NCBI GenBank assembly: GCA_963739435.1 | Contig: CAVUAN010000006.1 | Coordinates: forward strand, 399,035 to 463,034 | Length of the DNA: 64,000 nucleotides | Direction: 5' to 3' | Source: CAVUAN01 sp963739435 | GTDB lineage: Bacteria > Acidobacteriota > Thermoanaerobaculia > UBA5066 > Gp7-AA6 | In this document: positions 27,443 through 40,916 of the stretch, one piece after another | Position numbering within the stretch: the first letter of the stretch is position 1 | How the letters are laid out: each line of letters starts with the position of its first letter | The notes under the pieces: model-generated | Database searches by the model: none | What the model saw: only the letters and a program-made list of their open reading frames with translations | What the model was told of the DNA's origin: nothing | Made by a program: the position numbers and the translations under genes

Positions 27443-27529
27443 GCCCCGAGGCCGCCTCGCGGACGATCTCCCGGAATCATAGTAAGTAACTGTGAATATA
27501 GGACTTATTTGCCTCGAGTGGGTCTGAAG

Positions 27530-27796
27530 CTATGCCCCGTGCTTGCGGAGCTCCTCTTCGAGACTGCGCGTGAACAGGAACTCCTGGTCTCTGGCCGAGA
27601 CGTTCCTGCGTTTGGCCATTTGGGCCACGACCTTCTCCTCGAGCGCCTCGAGCTCCTTGTAGCTCTCGGTCAAGACGCGCACGATCGCCCGTCGCACCGT
27701 CTCGTCGTCGGCGCGCTGCGACAGGTTTCGGTTGTCCTTCAATTTCTTGCCGAGCACGCGGGCCAGATACAAAACCCGGTCGGCCGAGGCCTTCAC
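27530..27796 (-). CDS. DUF507 family protein
   Basis: An 88-residue helical, charged protein with GTG start overlapping the transaldolase stop (GTGA). The pattern ADRVLYLARVLGKKLKDN, ADDETVRRAIVRVL, then LEEKVVAQMAKRR and the terminal EEELRKHG matches DUF507 proteins of delta-proteobacteria, Aquificae and Acidobacteria. The function is unknown. The family call is by remembered pattern. Confidence 0.72.
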   Translation of the reverse strand: MKASADRVLYLARVLGKKLKDNRNLSQRADDETVRRAIVRVLTESYKELEALEEKVVAQMAKRRNVSARDQEFLFTRSLEEELRKHGA

Positions 27797-28417
27797 TGTG
27801 TCTTCCTCGCCGACAACTCTTCGGAGAGCGGGTGCCTGAAGAGCTGCTCGAAGACAGAGGGCGGAACGGCGGCGACATCCGCTCCCATCAGCGCGGCGTC
27901 GAGCACGTGGACGGCGTTGGTCAGAGGCGGTCACCAGGATCTGCGTCTGGAAACCGTAGTTGTCGTAGATGCGAATGACTTGCTCGACCAGGTCCATTCC
28001 GATCGAGCCGACGGCGTCCAGCGCCCCGACGGCCGGAGCGACGTAGGCGACATTGGCCTTGGCGGCGATCAGGGCCTGGGCGGCCGAGTGGCAGCCCGAG
28101 GCGCAGACGGCAATCTGGTCCTCGGCGAGCAGCCGCGCCACGCGCAGGCCTTCGGGATGGAGGGGGAGCTGGACGACGACGTCCTTGCCGAGCTTGGCGA
28201 GCTCCCGGGCCTCCTTGTACATGCCCTTGGCTTCGGCCAACGCCAGCTCGACGCACACGGGACCGTCGGTCAACCCCGCGAGCTCGCGCAGGACGCGGCG
28301 GGTATCGCCTCCGGCGGCTTCCGCCGCCGCTGTCGTGAGCCAGACTCCATCGAGCAAGCCCCAGTCGCGGACCTTCTTGGCTTCCTCCGGGCTCGCGCTG
28401 TCCAGGAAAAGACGCAT
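27793..28417 (-). CDS. Transaldolase, small (TalC-like) type, one frameshift
   Basis: After correction a 207-residue TIM-barrel enzyme that would interconvert sugar phosphates of the pentose phosphate path, or act as fructose 6-phosphate aldolase. It begins MRLFLDSASPEEAKKV, has the Schiff-base Lys region VVQLPLHPEGLR (note that the Lys of the usual VKIP is not visible at that spot), and YVAPAVGALDAVGS. One extra base near 27922-27924 shifts the end; repaired, TNAVHVLDAALMGADVAAVP and FEQLFRHPLSEE follow. A TATACT hexamer lies 10 nt before the ATG. The missing Lys makes the precise activity uncertain. Confidence 0.72.
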
Positions 28418-28437
28418 AGGGGCGGGGAGTATATCCC

Positions 28438-28483
28438 CCGAGTCACGAGGTCAGATCCTAGGGCCTCGCTCGGGATGACTGCG
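28438..28483. repeat. Short, degenerate member of repeat family C
   Basis: GTCACGAGG and CCTCGCTCGGGATGAC form a short imperfect inverted repeat between gyrA and the transaldolase gene. It matches the right end of the longer family C elements but lacks the central part. Confidence 0.6.
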
Positions 28484-28490
28484 GGTCGGC

Positions 28491-31171
<2,681 letters not shown>

Positions 31172-31186
31172 ACTTGATCTCGCCGG

Positions 31187-31280
31187 CCTGCTGTCATTTC
31201 GAGGGCCGAAGGCCCGAGGAATCTACTCCGGCCGCTCCAGTTTCGAGGGGCAGATCCCTCGCTCCGCTCGGGATGACAGG
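31187..31280. repeat. 94-bp inverted repeat, family C, between gyrA and gyrB
   Basis: CTGTCAT (31191-31197) and ATGACAG (31273-31279) are the outer arms; GAGGGCCGAAGGCCCGAGGA and CCCTCGCTCCGCTCGG lie inside. The element fills most of the 116-bp gap between two co-directional genes, so it could attenuate gyrA relative to gyrB. Confidence 0.88.
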
Positions 31281-31287
31281 ACACCGT

Positions 31288-33711
<2,424 letters not shown>

Positions 33712-33724
33712 GTGTTCCTGGGTC

Positions 33725-34839
33725 CTAGTCGTTGACGGCGCGCCGCGCGACGTGCGCGACGGCGCCTCCCTGGCGCATTTCGAAAACGGCGTCTGCCCGG
33801 CGTTTCCAGCGAGCGGGGTCCGAGGCGGTTGTCAGGATCACGGCGGCGCCCTCGGGCAGCAGGGCAAAGAACGCGTCGGCCCCGGCTGGCGAAAGTCCCA
33901 TGTCGAAATCGTCGGCGCCAAAAAGCGGCGGCTCGCCCGAGGCCTTTGCCACGGCGTGCCACTCGGCCAGGCGGACGAGCGCCGCGACGCGGTGCACTTC
34001 GCCCGAGGAGGCCGTCTCGGCAAGCGGCTTGCCCCCGCGGGCCCACAGGAGGTCGTCGCGGTGCGGCCCGGCCATCGAGTGGCCGCGCCGGCGTTCGTAA
34101 GGCAGCAGCCTCTCCAGGGCCGCGCGCAGGCCCTCTGCAGACCCGTCGTCGGCGCCCGTGCTGTAGACCGCCGTGATCGCCCCGTAGGCGGGTCCGTGAT
34201 CTCTGGCCAGGGGCGCAAAGAACGCGAGCCACTCGGCAAGAGCCCGCCGCCGGTCGAGGCGAACCGCCGTTCCGGCCAGCGCGAGCTCCTCGGTCCAGGC
34301 CTCGAGCTCGCCCGAGGCGCGGCTCGCCCTGCCGGTCGCGGCAGCGCGCCAGAAGGGCGTTGCGGGACTTGACCGCCCTTTCGTAACGCGCCAGGTCGTC
34401 GCCGGCCGAGGGGAAGAGCCCGAGCACGAGCCGGTCCAGAAAGCGTCGGCGGACCGGAGGGCCGCCTTCGACCAGCTCCCGGTGCTCCGGCGCGAGGAAC
34501 ACGGCCGGCAGCAGCGCCGACGCTTCCCGGAACGTAGCGGCCTTCTCGCCGCGCAGAAAGCGGCGCCCGACCGACCGCGACCAGGATAGCGACAGCCTCT
34601 CCGAATCGAACCCGCGGCGCAGCACGCCCGAAACGGCGAAGCTCTGGCCGTCAGGCGGCCATCTCGGAAGGCGCGGCCCCGCGGAAGGACCGCTGCCCCG
34701 AGAGCACGGCGATCGCCTCGAGGAGGTTCGTCTTCCCCTGCGCGTTGTCTCCCGCGACGAGCGTCACGCCGGCGACGACGGCGACAGCGTCCGGGGAGAG
34801 GTTGCGAAAACTGACGGGAGTGATCTCTGCGAGGCGCAA
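33725..34839 (-). CDS. recF: DNA replication and repair protein RecF, two frameshifts
   Basis: RecF is the SMC-like ATPase that helps load RecA at gaps. Walker A is AGDNAQGKTNLLEAI; LAPEHRELVEGGPPVRRRFL and the signature-like HRDDLL segment (AGPHRDDLLWARGGKP) follow, and TTASDPARW comes near the end. Extra T residues near 34653 and 34343 split the gene into three frames; removing both gives 370 residues. A TTG start at 34839 is used (LRLAEITPVSFRNL), with AAGGAA upstream. It sits between dnaN (7-bp gap) and gyrB, the usual order. Confidence 0.93.
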
Positions 34840-34846
34840 GGGTTCC

Positions 34847-35960
34847 TTACAACCGCATCGGCATCACGACGTAGACGTAGCGCGACGCGCCCTCGATGCC
34901 GCCCTCGGGCGAGCACAGGCACTGCGTGTTTTCGTCCTTCAGTTCCAGTCGGATCTTCTCGGTCTCGGCTTCGTCCAGGAAATCGAGCAGGTATTGCGCG
35001 TTCAAGCCGAGCGCGAGCGGCTCGGCGTCAAACGCGATGTCGAGCGTCTCGGTTCCTTCACCGAGCTCCTGCGACGCCGAGGTGACCGTCAGCGAGTTCT
35101 TCTCGAAGGACAACTTGACGCCGCGCGCCCGCTCCGGCGCAAACAGCGAGACGCGGCGGATGGCGCTTTGAACGGCCGTGCGCGAGGCCAGGGCCACCCG
35201 GTCGTTGCCCTTCGAGAGGATCTTTTCGTAGTCCGGGAAGTTGACGTCCAGCAGGCGCGCAATCAGCTGGCGGCTGCCGATCGTGAAAAGCAGGTGGTTT
35301 TCCGAGTGGCGGATCGAGAGCGTCGCGCCCTCGCCGCCGTCCATCTTCAGGATCTCGCCCAGGGCTTTTTTCGGAATGAGGACGTTGGGCAGTTTCGCCT
35401 TTTTCTCCGGTTTCGGGAAATTCACGAGGGCCAGGCGGTGGCCGTCGGTGGCCACGAGCTCGAACTCGCCGTCTTTGTCCTTGAGGAGGGCCCCCATCAA
35501 CTGGAAGCGCGTCTCCTCGGCCGAAACGGCGTATAAAACCTTACGGGTCAAACGTTTCCATAGACTCCAGGGGAAAGGTCACCTCTCCCTTTCCTTCGAC
35601 CTTGGGAACCGTCGGAAAGTCCTCGGCCGCCTGGGCCACGAGCCGGAAGTGGGATCGCTCGCAGGAGACGGCCAGGTAGTTGTTGTCCATCAGCTTCAAG
35701 GACACGTCCGCCTCGGGCAGGTTGCGGATCAAGTCGAAGAGTTTGCGCGCCGGCACGGTCACGGCTCCTGGCCGGGTAACCGACGCCTTCGCCTGCGAAA
35801 GCAGCGTCAGGTCGAGATCCGTCGAGGTCAGGTTCAGGTGACCGTCGGAGGCCTTGAGGAGGATGTTCGAGAGGATCGGGATCGTGTTTTTCCGCTCGAC
35901 GACTCCTTGCATGAGCGTGAGCTCATTCAAGAAATCACCCCGCTTGAGCGTCAATTCCAT
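34847..35960 (-). CDS. dnaN: DNA polymerase III beta subunit (sliding clamp), one frameshift
   Basis: DnaN forms the ring clamp. The N-terminal domain begins MELTLKRGDFLNELTLMQGV and includes PILSNILLKA and STDLDLTLLS; the second and third domains include FELVATDGHRLALV, FPDYEKIL and the C-terminal YVYVVMPMRL, which ends with the usual M-P-M/L-R-x pattern. One extra T near 35550-35552 (sense ACGTTTGACC) shifts the frame between domains one and two. Repaired length is 370 residues, normal. recF follows after 7 bp. Confidence 0.96.
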
Positions 35961-36188
35961 GGGAGCTCGGCACCTCTATGAAGGAGAAAAAAGTCTATCA
36001 CATTTAGTGGCATTCGTAGAGCTGTGGACGACGGGCCGATGTGCAGAAAAGGCCCGAAAAACGGGCTCGAAATACGCGTCGCGTCTGCGGATCGCTCGCG
36101 GCGCGCAGCGCTCGTGACCAGGCCGCGCGCAAAGCGGGATCCATGTGGAAAAACGGCCGGCGGAAAACGGGGGCCAGGCAGCGACGCG
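35961..36188. other. dnaA-dnaN intergenic region with DnaA-box-like words
   Basis: This 228-bp gap holds TGTGGACGA (36023-36031) and TGTGGAAAA (36144-36152), both close to the DnaA box complement, and a hairpin that could end dnaA transcription. No ORF is supported. It is a secondary origin candidate; in many bacteria the origin lies on one or both sides of dnaA. Confidence 0.5.
36047..36066 (-). terminator. Candidate intrinsic terminator after dnaA
   Basis: On the minus strand GCCCG-TTTTT-CGGGC is followed by C and TTTT. The stem is only 5 bp, so it is a weak but correctly placed terminator. Confidence 0.45.
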
Positions 36189-37505
36189 TCAGCGGTAGGG
36201 CTGCCCGAGGGCCTCGATGACCTTGCGGAAATCCGGGTCGTCCTCGGCCAGGCGCTCGATCTTTTCGACAGAGTGCATGACGGTCGAATGGTGCTTGTCG
36301 TTGAAGAGGCGCCCGATCTCGGGATACGAAAGGCTCGTCAGCTTCCGGCAGAGAAACATCGCGACCTGTCGGGGAAAGGCAATCGGCTTGGAGTTCGACT
36401 TGGCCTTCATGTCCGAGACCCGGAGGCCGTAATGAGCGGCGACAGCCTTGAGGATTTCGGCCGGCTGAACGCGCTTTTCTTCGGTTCCGACGATGTCTTT
36501 GAGGGTCTCCCGGGCGAGCTCGACCGACAGGGGCTTGCCCGTCAGCGACGAAAAAGCCAGGACCCGGTTCAAGCGCCCCTCGAGCTCGCGGACGTTGGAG
36601 CGGACGGTGCCGGCAATGAAGAGGGCCACGTCGTTGGGAACCTCCATCTTTTCGGCGGCGGCTTTCTTGCGGATGATGGCGACTTTCATCTCGAGATCGG
36701 GCGGTTGAATGTCGGCGATCAGGCCCCACTCGAATCGCGAGCGCAGGCGCTCCTCGAGCGTCGGGATTTCCTTGGGCAGCGCGTCGGAGGTGACGACGAT
36801 CTGTTTCTGCGCATCGTGGAGCGCGTTGAAAGTGTGGAAGAACTCCTCCTGTGTCGAGTCCTTGCCGGCGATGAACTGCACGTCGTCCATCAAGAGCACG
36901 TCGAGCTCGCGGTAGCGCCTCTTGAACTCGTGCATCTTCTCGAAACGCAGCGCGTTGATGAGCTCGTTCAAGAACCGCTCGGCCGACAGGTACATCACGC
37001 TCATGCCCGGGGAGCGGCGCAGGACCTCGTGGGCGATCGCATGCATGAGGTGCGTCTTGCCGAGGCCGACACCGCCGTAGAGAAAGAGCGGGTTGTAAGA
37101 GCGCGACGGCGACTCCCCGACGGCGCGCGCCGCGGCGTGCGCGAACTGGTTCGAGGAGCCGACGACGAACGTGTCGAAGGTGTATCGGGGGTTCAAGACG
37201 ATCCCGGGGGCCGGCCGAAGTTGCGGCGGCGCCGGCTCGGAGTGGGGCGCGTCGTCGGAAGCCGCGGCGAAACGAATCGCGAGCCCCGGGAAGCCCGCGG
37301 CCGCAGCCTCGCGCGAAAGAAGATCGCCATGCCGCCCCTCGATCCATTCGGCGAAGACCCGGTTGGGCACGCCGACGGTCAACGTCGTGCCCTCGGAGCC
37401 CTCGGTGAAGGAGACCTGTCGCGTCGGCGCAAACCAGGTCTTGAGCTCCTTGGCGTCGAGCTTTTCTTCGAGATTCCGCAGGATCCGGGGCCAGATCTCC
37501 GTCAT
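36189..37505 (-). CDS. dnaA: Chromosomal replication initiator DnaA
   Basis: DnaA binds DnaA boxes and opens the origin. The 438-residue product has domain I (residues about 1-85), a short linker, AAA+ domain III with Walker A LYGGVGLGKTHLMHAI and Walker B LLMDDVQFIAGK, and DNA-binding domain IV with the signature NDKHHSTVMHSVEKIE. The ATG at 37505 (MTEIWPRIL) is chosen with AGGGAG upstream. TTTCCACA words lie in its leader, which suggests autoregulation. Confidence 0.98.
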   Translation of the reverse strand: MTEIWPRILRNLEEKLDAKELKTWFAPTRQVSFTEGSEGTTLTVGVPNRVFAEWIEGRHGDLLSREAAAAGFPGLAIRFAAASDDAPHSEPAPPQLRPAPGIVLNPRYTFDTFVVGSSNQFAHAAARAVGESPSRSYNPLFLYGGVGLGKTHLMHAIAHEVLRRSPGMSVMYLSAERFLNELINALRFEKMHEFKRRYRELDVLLMDDVQFIAGKDSTQEEFFHTFNALHDAQKQIVVTSDALPKEIPTLEERLRSRFEWGLIADIQPPDLEMKVAIIRKKAAAEKMEVPNDVALFIAGTVRSNVRELEGRLNRVLAFSSLTGKPLSVELARETLKDIVGTEEKRVQPAEILKAVAAHYGLRVSDMKAKSNSKPIAFPRQVAMFLCRKLTSLSYPEIGRLFNDKHHSTVMHSVEKIERLAEDDPDFRKVIEALGQPYR

Positions 37506-37517
37506 GGGGCTCCCTGG

Positions 37518-37549
37518 ATTTCCACAAGTATTTCCACAGCTGTGGAAAG
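37518..37549. promoter_or_regulatory. DnaA-box cluster with an 18-bp palindrome; candidate oriC and dnaA operator
   Basis: ATTTCCACA occurs at 37518-37526 and again at 37530-37538, 12 bp apart, and the complement TGTGGAAAG at 37541-37549. The second and third make the perfect palindrome TTTCCACAGCTGTGGAAA (37531-37548). These differ from the E. coli box TTATCCACA mainly at the third base. The cluster is between dnaA and its own -10 (TATACT on the minus strand at 37577-37572). Confidence 0.7.
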
Positions 37550-37636
37550 CCCTTTCGCGCCGGGGGGGCGGAGTATATGCCTGCACGGAGCTTTCAACCA
37601 CCCGTCTTGTCGGAAGGCGCTCGGGCGCTCCTTCGC

Positions 37637-37665
37637 TTGACTTCCTCTGCCCCCGCCCCTAGCAT
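37637..37665 (+). promoter_or_regulatory. Promoter of rpmH
   Basis: TTGACT (37637-37642) and TAGCAT (37660-37665) are separated by 17 bp. The predicted start of transcription is about 5 nt before the rpmH ATG, so the leader is very short and lacks a Shine-Dalgarno. Confidence 0.65.
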
Positions 37666-37676
37666 GCCGGCTCTTT

Positions 37677-37811
37677 ATGAAGCGGACCTATCAGCCGAAC
37701 AACCGCCGTCGCAAGCGCACGCACGGGTTCCTCGTGCGCATGCGCACGCGCTCGGGCCGCGCCGTTCTGTCGGCGCGCCGCCGCAAGGGCCGCAAGAAAC
37801 TCTCGGTGTGA
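37677..37811 (+). CDS. rpmH: Ribosomal protein bL34
   Basis: A 44-residue, strongly basic protein starting MKRTYQPNNRRRKRTHGFLV and ending RRRKGRKKLSV, the whole bL34 pattern. It lies on the plus strand right across from dnaA, the classic origin arrangement. Its stop overlaps the GTG of rnpA by 4 bp. Confidence 0.98.
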   Translation: MKRTYQPNNRRRKRTHGFLVRMRTRSGRAVLSARRRKGRKKLSV

Positions 37812-38185
37812 ACTCAGGCCCGGCCGTCCGGGAGACATTCTCCCGGGACGACCGCCTTCGCAAACGAAGGGACTTCGAAGAGTGCTACGCCTCCGGGATC
37901 CGGGTGTCCGGACGCCACCTCCAGGTGTTTTTCTTGGCAAGGGACGGCGTTCTCAAGCTGGGGCTCTCGGTTCCGCGCCGGGTGGGCATGGCCGTGACGC
38001 GCAACCGCGTGCGGCGGCGCCTGCGGGAGGTCTTTCGGCGCCACCGCGGCGGTTCTTCCGGGCAGGGAGGCCTTCTCGTCGTCAACGTGCGGACATCGGC
38101 CGCCGCGGCGACCTTTTCCGAACTGTCGGAGGACTTTCTCTCGACGGCCGGCCGGGCGTTCTCGCGCGCGGCGCCGCGCCGATGA
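37808..38185 (+). CDS. rnpA: Ribonuclease P protein component
   Basis: RnpA is the protein cofactor of RNase P. The 125-residue product has FSRDDRLRKRRDFEECYASG, GLSVPRRVGMAVTRNRVRRR (the RNR motif) and a basic helix LREVFRRH. Start GTG overlaps the rpmH stop; its own stop overlaps the yidD ATG. Confidence 0.96.
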   Translation: MNSGPAVRETFSRDDRLRKRRDFEECYASGIRVSGRHLQVFFLARDGVLKLGLSVPRRVGMAVTRNRVRRRLREVFRRHRGGSSGQGGLLVVNVRTSAAAATFSELSEDFLSTAGRAFSRAAPRR

Positions 38186-38409
38186 CGCTTCAAGAACTGC
38201 CCGCGCGTGCAGCCGTCGGAGCGCTCGATCTCTACAAGCGCGTGATCTCCCCCCTGCTGCCGAGGGCCTGCCGATTCGAGCCCACGTGCTCGGTGTATGC
38301 GCGGGAAGCCATTGCGCGACACGGCCTGGCGCGCGGCGCGGCGCTTGCGGCCCGGCGCCTTCTGCGCTGCCACCCCTTCAACCGCGGCGGGTTCGACCCG
38401 GTCCCCTGA
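38182..38409 (+). CDS. yidD: Membrane protein insertion efficiency factor YidD
   Basis: A 75-residue amphipathic protein with the family core LYKRVISPLLPRACRFEPTC, SVYAREAIARHG and RRLLRCHPFNRGGFDPVP. YidD aids YidC-dependent insertion. ATGA overlap with rnpA, 11-bp gap to yidC. Confidence 0.96.
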   Translation: MTLQELPARAAVGALDLYKRVISPLLPRACRFEPTCSVYAREAIARHGLARGAALAARRLLRCHPFNRGGFDPVP

Positions 38410-38420
38410 GACGACAGACC

Positions 38421-40119
38421 ATGAGCACCGAAAAACGCCTTCTTCTGGCCGCGGCGCTGTCGCTCGGCGTTCTCCTGCTCTGGACGAGGCTGGTTCCCGA
38501 AAAGCAACGGCTCCCGGGCGAGATGGCCTCCGGTTCCTCGAAGTCGGCCGCGTCAGCGCCCGCGCAGGACCGCACGGCGCTGCCTCCGGCCGCCAGGCCC
38601 GACACAGCGAGCGCGCCTGTGGCGGTCTCGCCGGTTGCGGCAACCGAGGAGACGCTGACATCGATCGAGAATGGGTTCGTTCGCGCTGACGATCAAGAAT
38701 CGCGGCGGCATTCTCTCCTCGCTCGTCCTGCTCAAGTACAAGGACGCGGAAGGCCGGCCCCTGGAACTGGTCCGCACGCTGCCTCCCGAGGCGCCGCGGC
38801 CCTTCTCTCTCGCCTTCGATCCGAAGTCGGGATTGACCGAGAAGATTGCGCAGGCCCTTTTCGTCGTCGAGAAAGAGTCGGCGGGCACGGTGCGCCTGCG
38901 CTTCGCAGACGCGGGGGTCTCGGTCGCCAAGGAGATCCGCCTCGGCCCGGATTACCTTTTTGACGTCCAGGTCGCCGTGGCGGGCCCGCCGTACGGCCTC
39001 CTCGTGGGTCCCGGCCTGCGCAACACGACGGACCGGGAGCGCGCCTCGAGCTACGTCCAGCCGCCCACGGCCATCGGGATCGTCGGCAGCTCGATTGAGC
39101 GGATGCGCGCCGACAAGGCCGACAAGGTCTTCAACGCCGCGAGAAAAGAGGGCCGCGACCCCGCGCCGTGGCCGATTGCGCCGGGCGGCTTCGTCGGGGT
39201 CGAGGACAACTACTTCCTGACGGTGCTCGTGCCGAAGGGCGCCTCCGCCGCCAACGTCTTTCCGTTCGTCCACAACGACGAGGCCGGCAAGCCGCAGGTC
39301 GAAGTGGCCGTCGCGGTGTCGGGCACGGGCGAGGCGCGGTGGAAGGCTTACTTCGGCCCGAAGGATCTCGACATCCTGGCGCGGCAGGGCATCGGGCTCG
39401 AGCGCACGGTCGACTTCGGATGGGTCGTCTTCGACGTCGTGGCCCGGCCGCTGCTGTGGCTCTTGAAGAAAACCTACGCCTCGGTCCACAACTACGGCTG
39501 GTCGATCCTGGTCGTGACGTTCTTGATTCGAATCCTGATCTTCCCGCTCGTGCACAAGAGCTATGCCTCGATGAAGAAGATGCAGACGCTCGCGCCCAAG
39601 ATGAATGCGATCAAGGACAAGTACAAGGGCAAGACGACGATCGAGCAGCGCAACAAGATGAACCAGGAGTTGATGGCCCTCTACCAGGCCGAGGGTTACA
39701 ACCCGATGTCGGGGTGCTTCCCGATCCTGCTCCAGATGCCGATCTTCATCGGCTTCTACAACGTCCTGCGCAGCGCCATCGAGCTGCGCCAGGCGCCCTG
39801 GATCCTCTGGGTCCACGACCTGTCGGCCGTCGACTCGACCTACGTGCTCGTGATCCTGATGGTCGTGACGATGTTCATCCAGCAGGCATTGACGCCCACG
39901 AGCGCGGATCCCGTCCAGAAGAAGGTCTTCATGGCCCTGCCGTTCATCTGGGGCTTCTTCCTGAAGGACATGCCCTCGGGGCTCGTGCTCTACTGGCTCT
40001 TTTCAAACATCCTGACGATCCTGCAGCAGCTCCTGATCAACAGGATGGGGGCCAAGACGCCCGAACCGACGAAAGCAGCGCGCGCCAAGAAGGCGCGGGC
40101 GGAGAGGATCGCAACATGA
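38421..40119 (+). CDS. yidC: Membrane protein insertase YidC, one frameshift
   Basis: YidC inserts proteins into the inner membrane. The N-terminal helix is LLLAAALSLGVLLLWTRLVP; a periplasmic beta domain follows (residues about 60-330), then the core helices with YGWSILVVTFLIRILIFPLV, the cytoplasmic KMQTLAPKMNAIKDKY hairpin, and SGCFPILLQMPIFIGFYNVL. One extra G in the G3 run at 38673-38675 breaks the frame at IENG; removed, the protein is 565 residues. The long periplasmic domain is the Gram-negative type. The stop overlaps jag by 4 bp. Confidence 0.95.
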
Positions 40120-40853
40120 GATTCGAAGGCAAGACGGAAGAGGAAGCGGTCGCGACGGCGCTCAAGACCCTGAAGCGCCCGGCCGTACAGCTCTCCTACA
40201 CGGTGATCCGGGACGAGAAATCGTTCTGGGGCGGCCGCGTCGTCGAGATCGAGGTGGAAGGGGTAGATGACGAGCAGAGCGCTGCAGGGGCTGCCGCAGC
40301 CGAGCAACAGCCGCCGGCCCCGGCACCCGAGGCCGCTCTACCGCGGGCGCCCCGAGCCGGCCGGGAAGAAGGCCGCGGGGCAGCCGAAGAGGTGCTCGAC
40401 GAAGAGGCCTGGGCGGTGGCCGAGGCGACACTGACGGAGCTTCTCTCGGCGGCCGGGCTCTTGGTCGAGATCCGCCGCCGTCCGAGCCAGACCGAGATGG
40501 TTTTCGAGCTGATCGGCGACGACGTCGAGCCTCTGCTGGCCAACCGGGGCGAGGGCTTGAATGGCCTGGAGGTCCTGACGGGCCGCATCGCGGCCAAGAA
40601 GCTCGACCGGCCCGTGCATCCGCGCGTGGACGCCGAAGGGTTTCGAGCGCACCAGAAGGAGTCTTTGGAAGAGCTCGCCCTGCGATCGGCCGAAGAGGTC
40701 CGGCGGACGCGGCGGCCGCAGCTGCTCCCGCCCCTGCCTCCGGCCGAGCGGCGGCTCGTCCACCTCGCCCTGGCGCAGGATCCCGATGTGGAGACCGAGA
40801 GCGAGGGAGAGGGCTTCTTGAAGCGCGTCACCGTCCGACTCAAGGCGAGCTGA
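40116..40853 (+). CDS. jag: RNA-binding protein Jag/KhpB
   Basis: The 245-residue product has an N-terminal Jag domain (MRFEGKTEEEAVATALKTL and EKSFWGGRVVEIEV), a low-complexity Ala/Glu/Pro linker (about 50-95), a KH domain (VFELIGDDVEPLLANRGEGL) and an R3H domain (LPPAERRLVHLALAQDP). It follows yidC as in most genomes and probably acts on RNA in envelope and division control. The next gene begins after a tandem heptamer repeat. Confidence 0.94.
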   Translation: MRFEGKTEEEAVATALKTLKRPAVQLSYTVIRDEKSFWGGRVVEIEVEGVDDEQSAAGAAAAEQQPPAPAPEAALPRAPRAGREEGRGAAEEVLDEEAWAVAEATLTELLSAAGLLVEIRRRPSQTEMVFELIGDDVEPLLANRGEGLNGLEVLTGRIAAKKLDRPVHPRVDAEGFRAHQKESLEELALRSAEEVRRTRRPQLLPPLPPAERRLVHLALAQDPDVETESEGEGFLKRVTVRLKAS

Positions 40854-40872
40854 CGCACCCGCCGGGGCGAGA

Positions 40873-40900
40873 GTCCAAAGTCCAAAGTCCAATGTCCAAA
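40873..40900. repeat. Tandem heptamer, four copies, locus A3 (inverted)
   Basis: GTCCAAA x4, with one copy GTCCAAT, is the complement of the TTTGGAC array found at 3658 and 28545. It lies in the jag-mnmE gap. Confidence 0.88.
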
Positions 40901-40916
40901 GGGGCCAGGACGCCTC

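Noticed and set aside
34621..34680. TGA in recF as selenocysteine
   Set aside because: Same reason: the downstream sequence in that frame is not RecF, and a single extra T explains the break.
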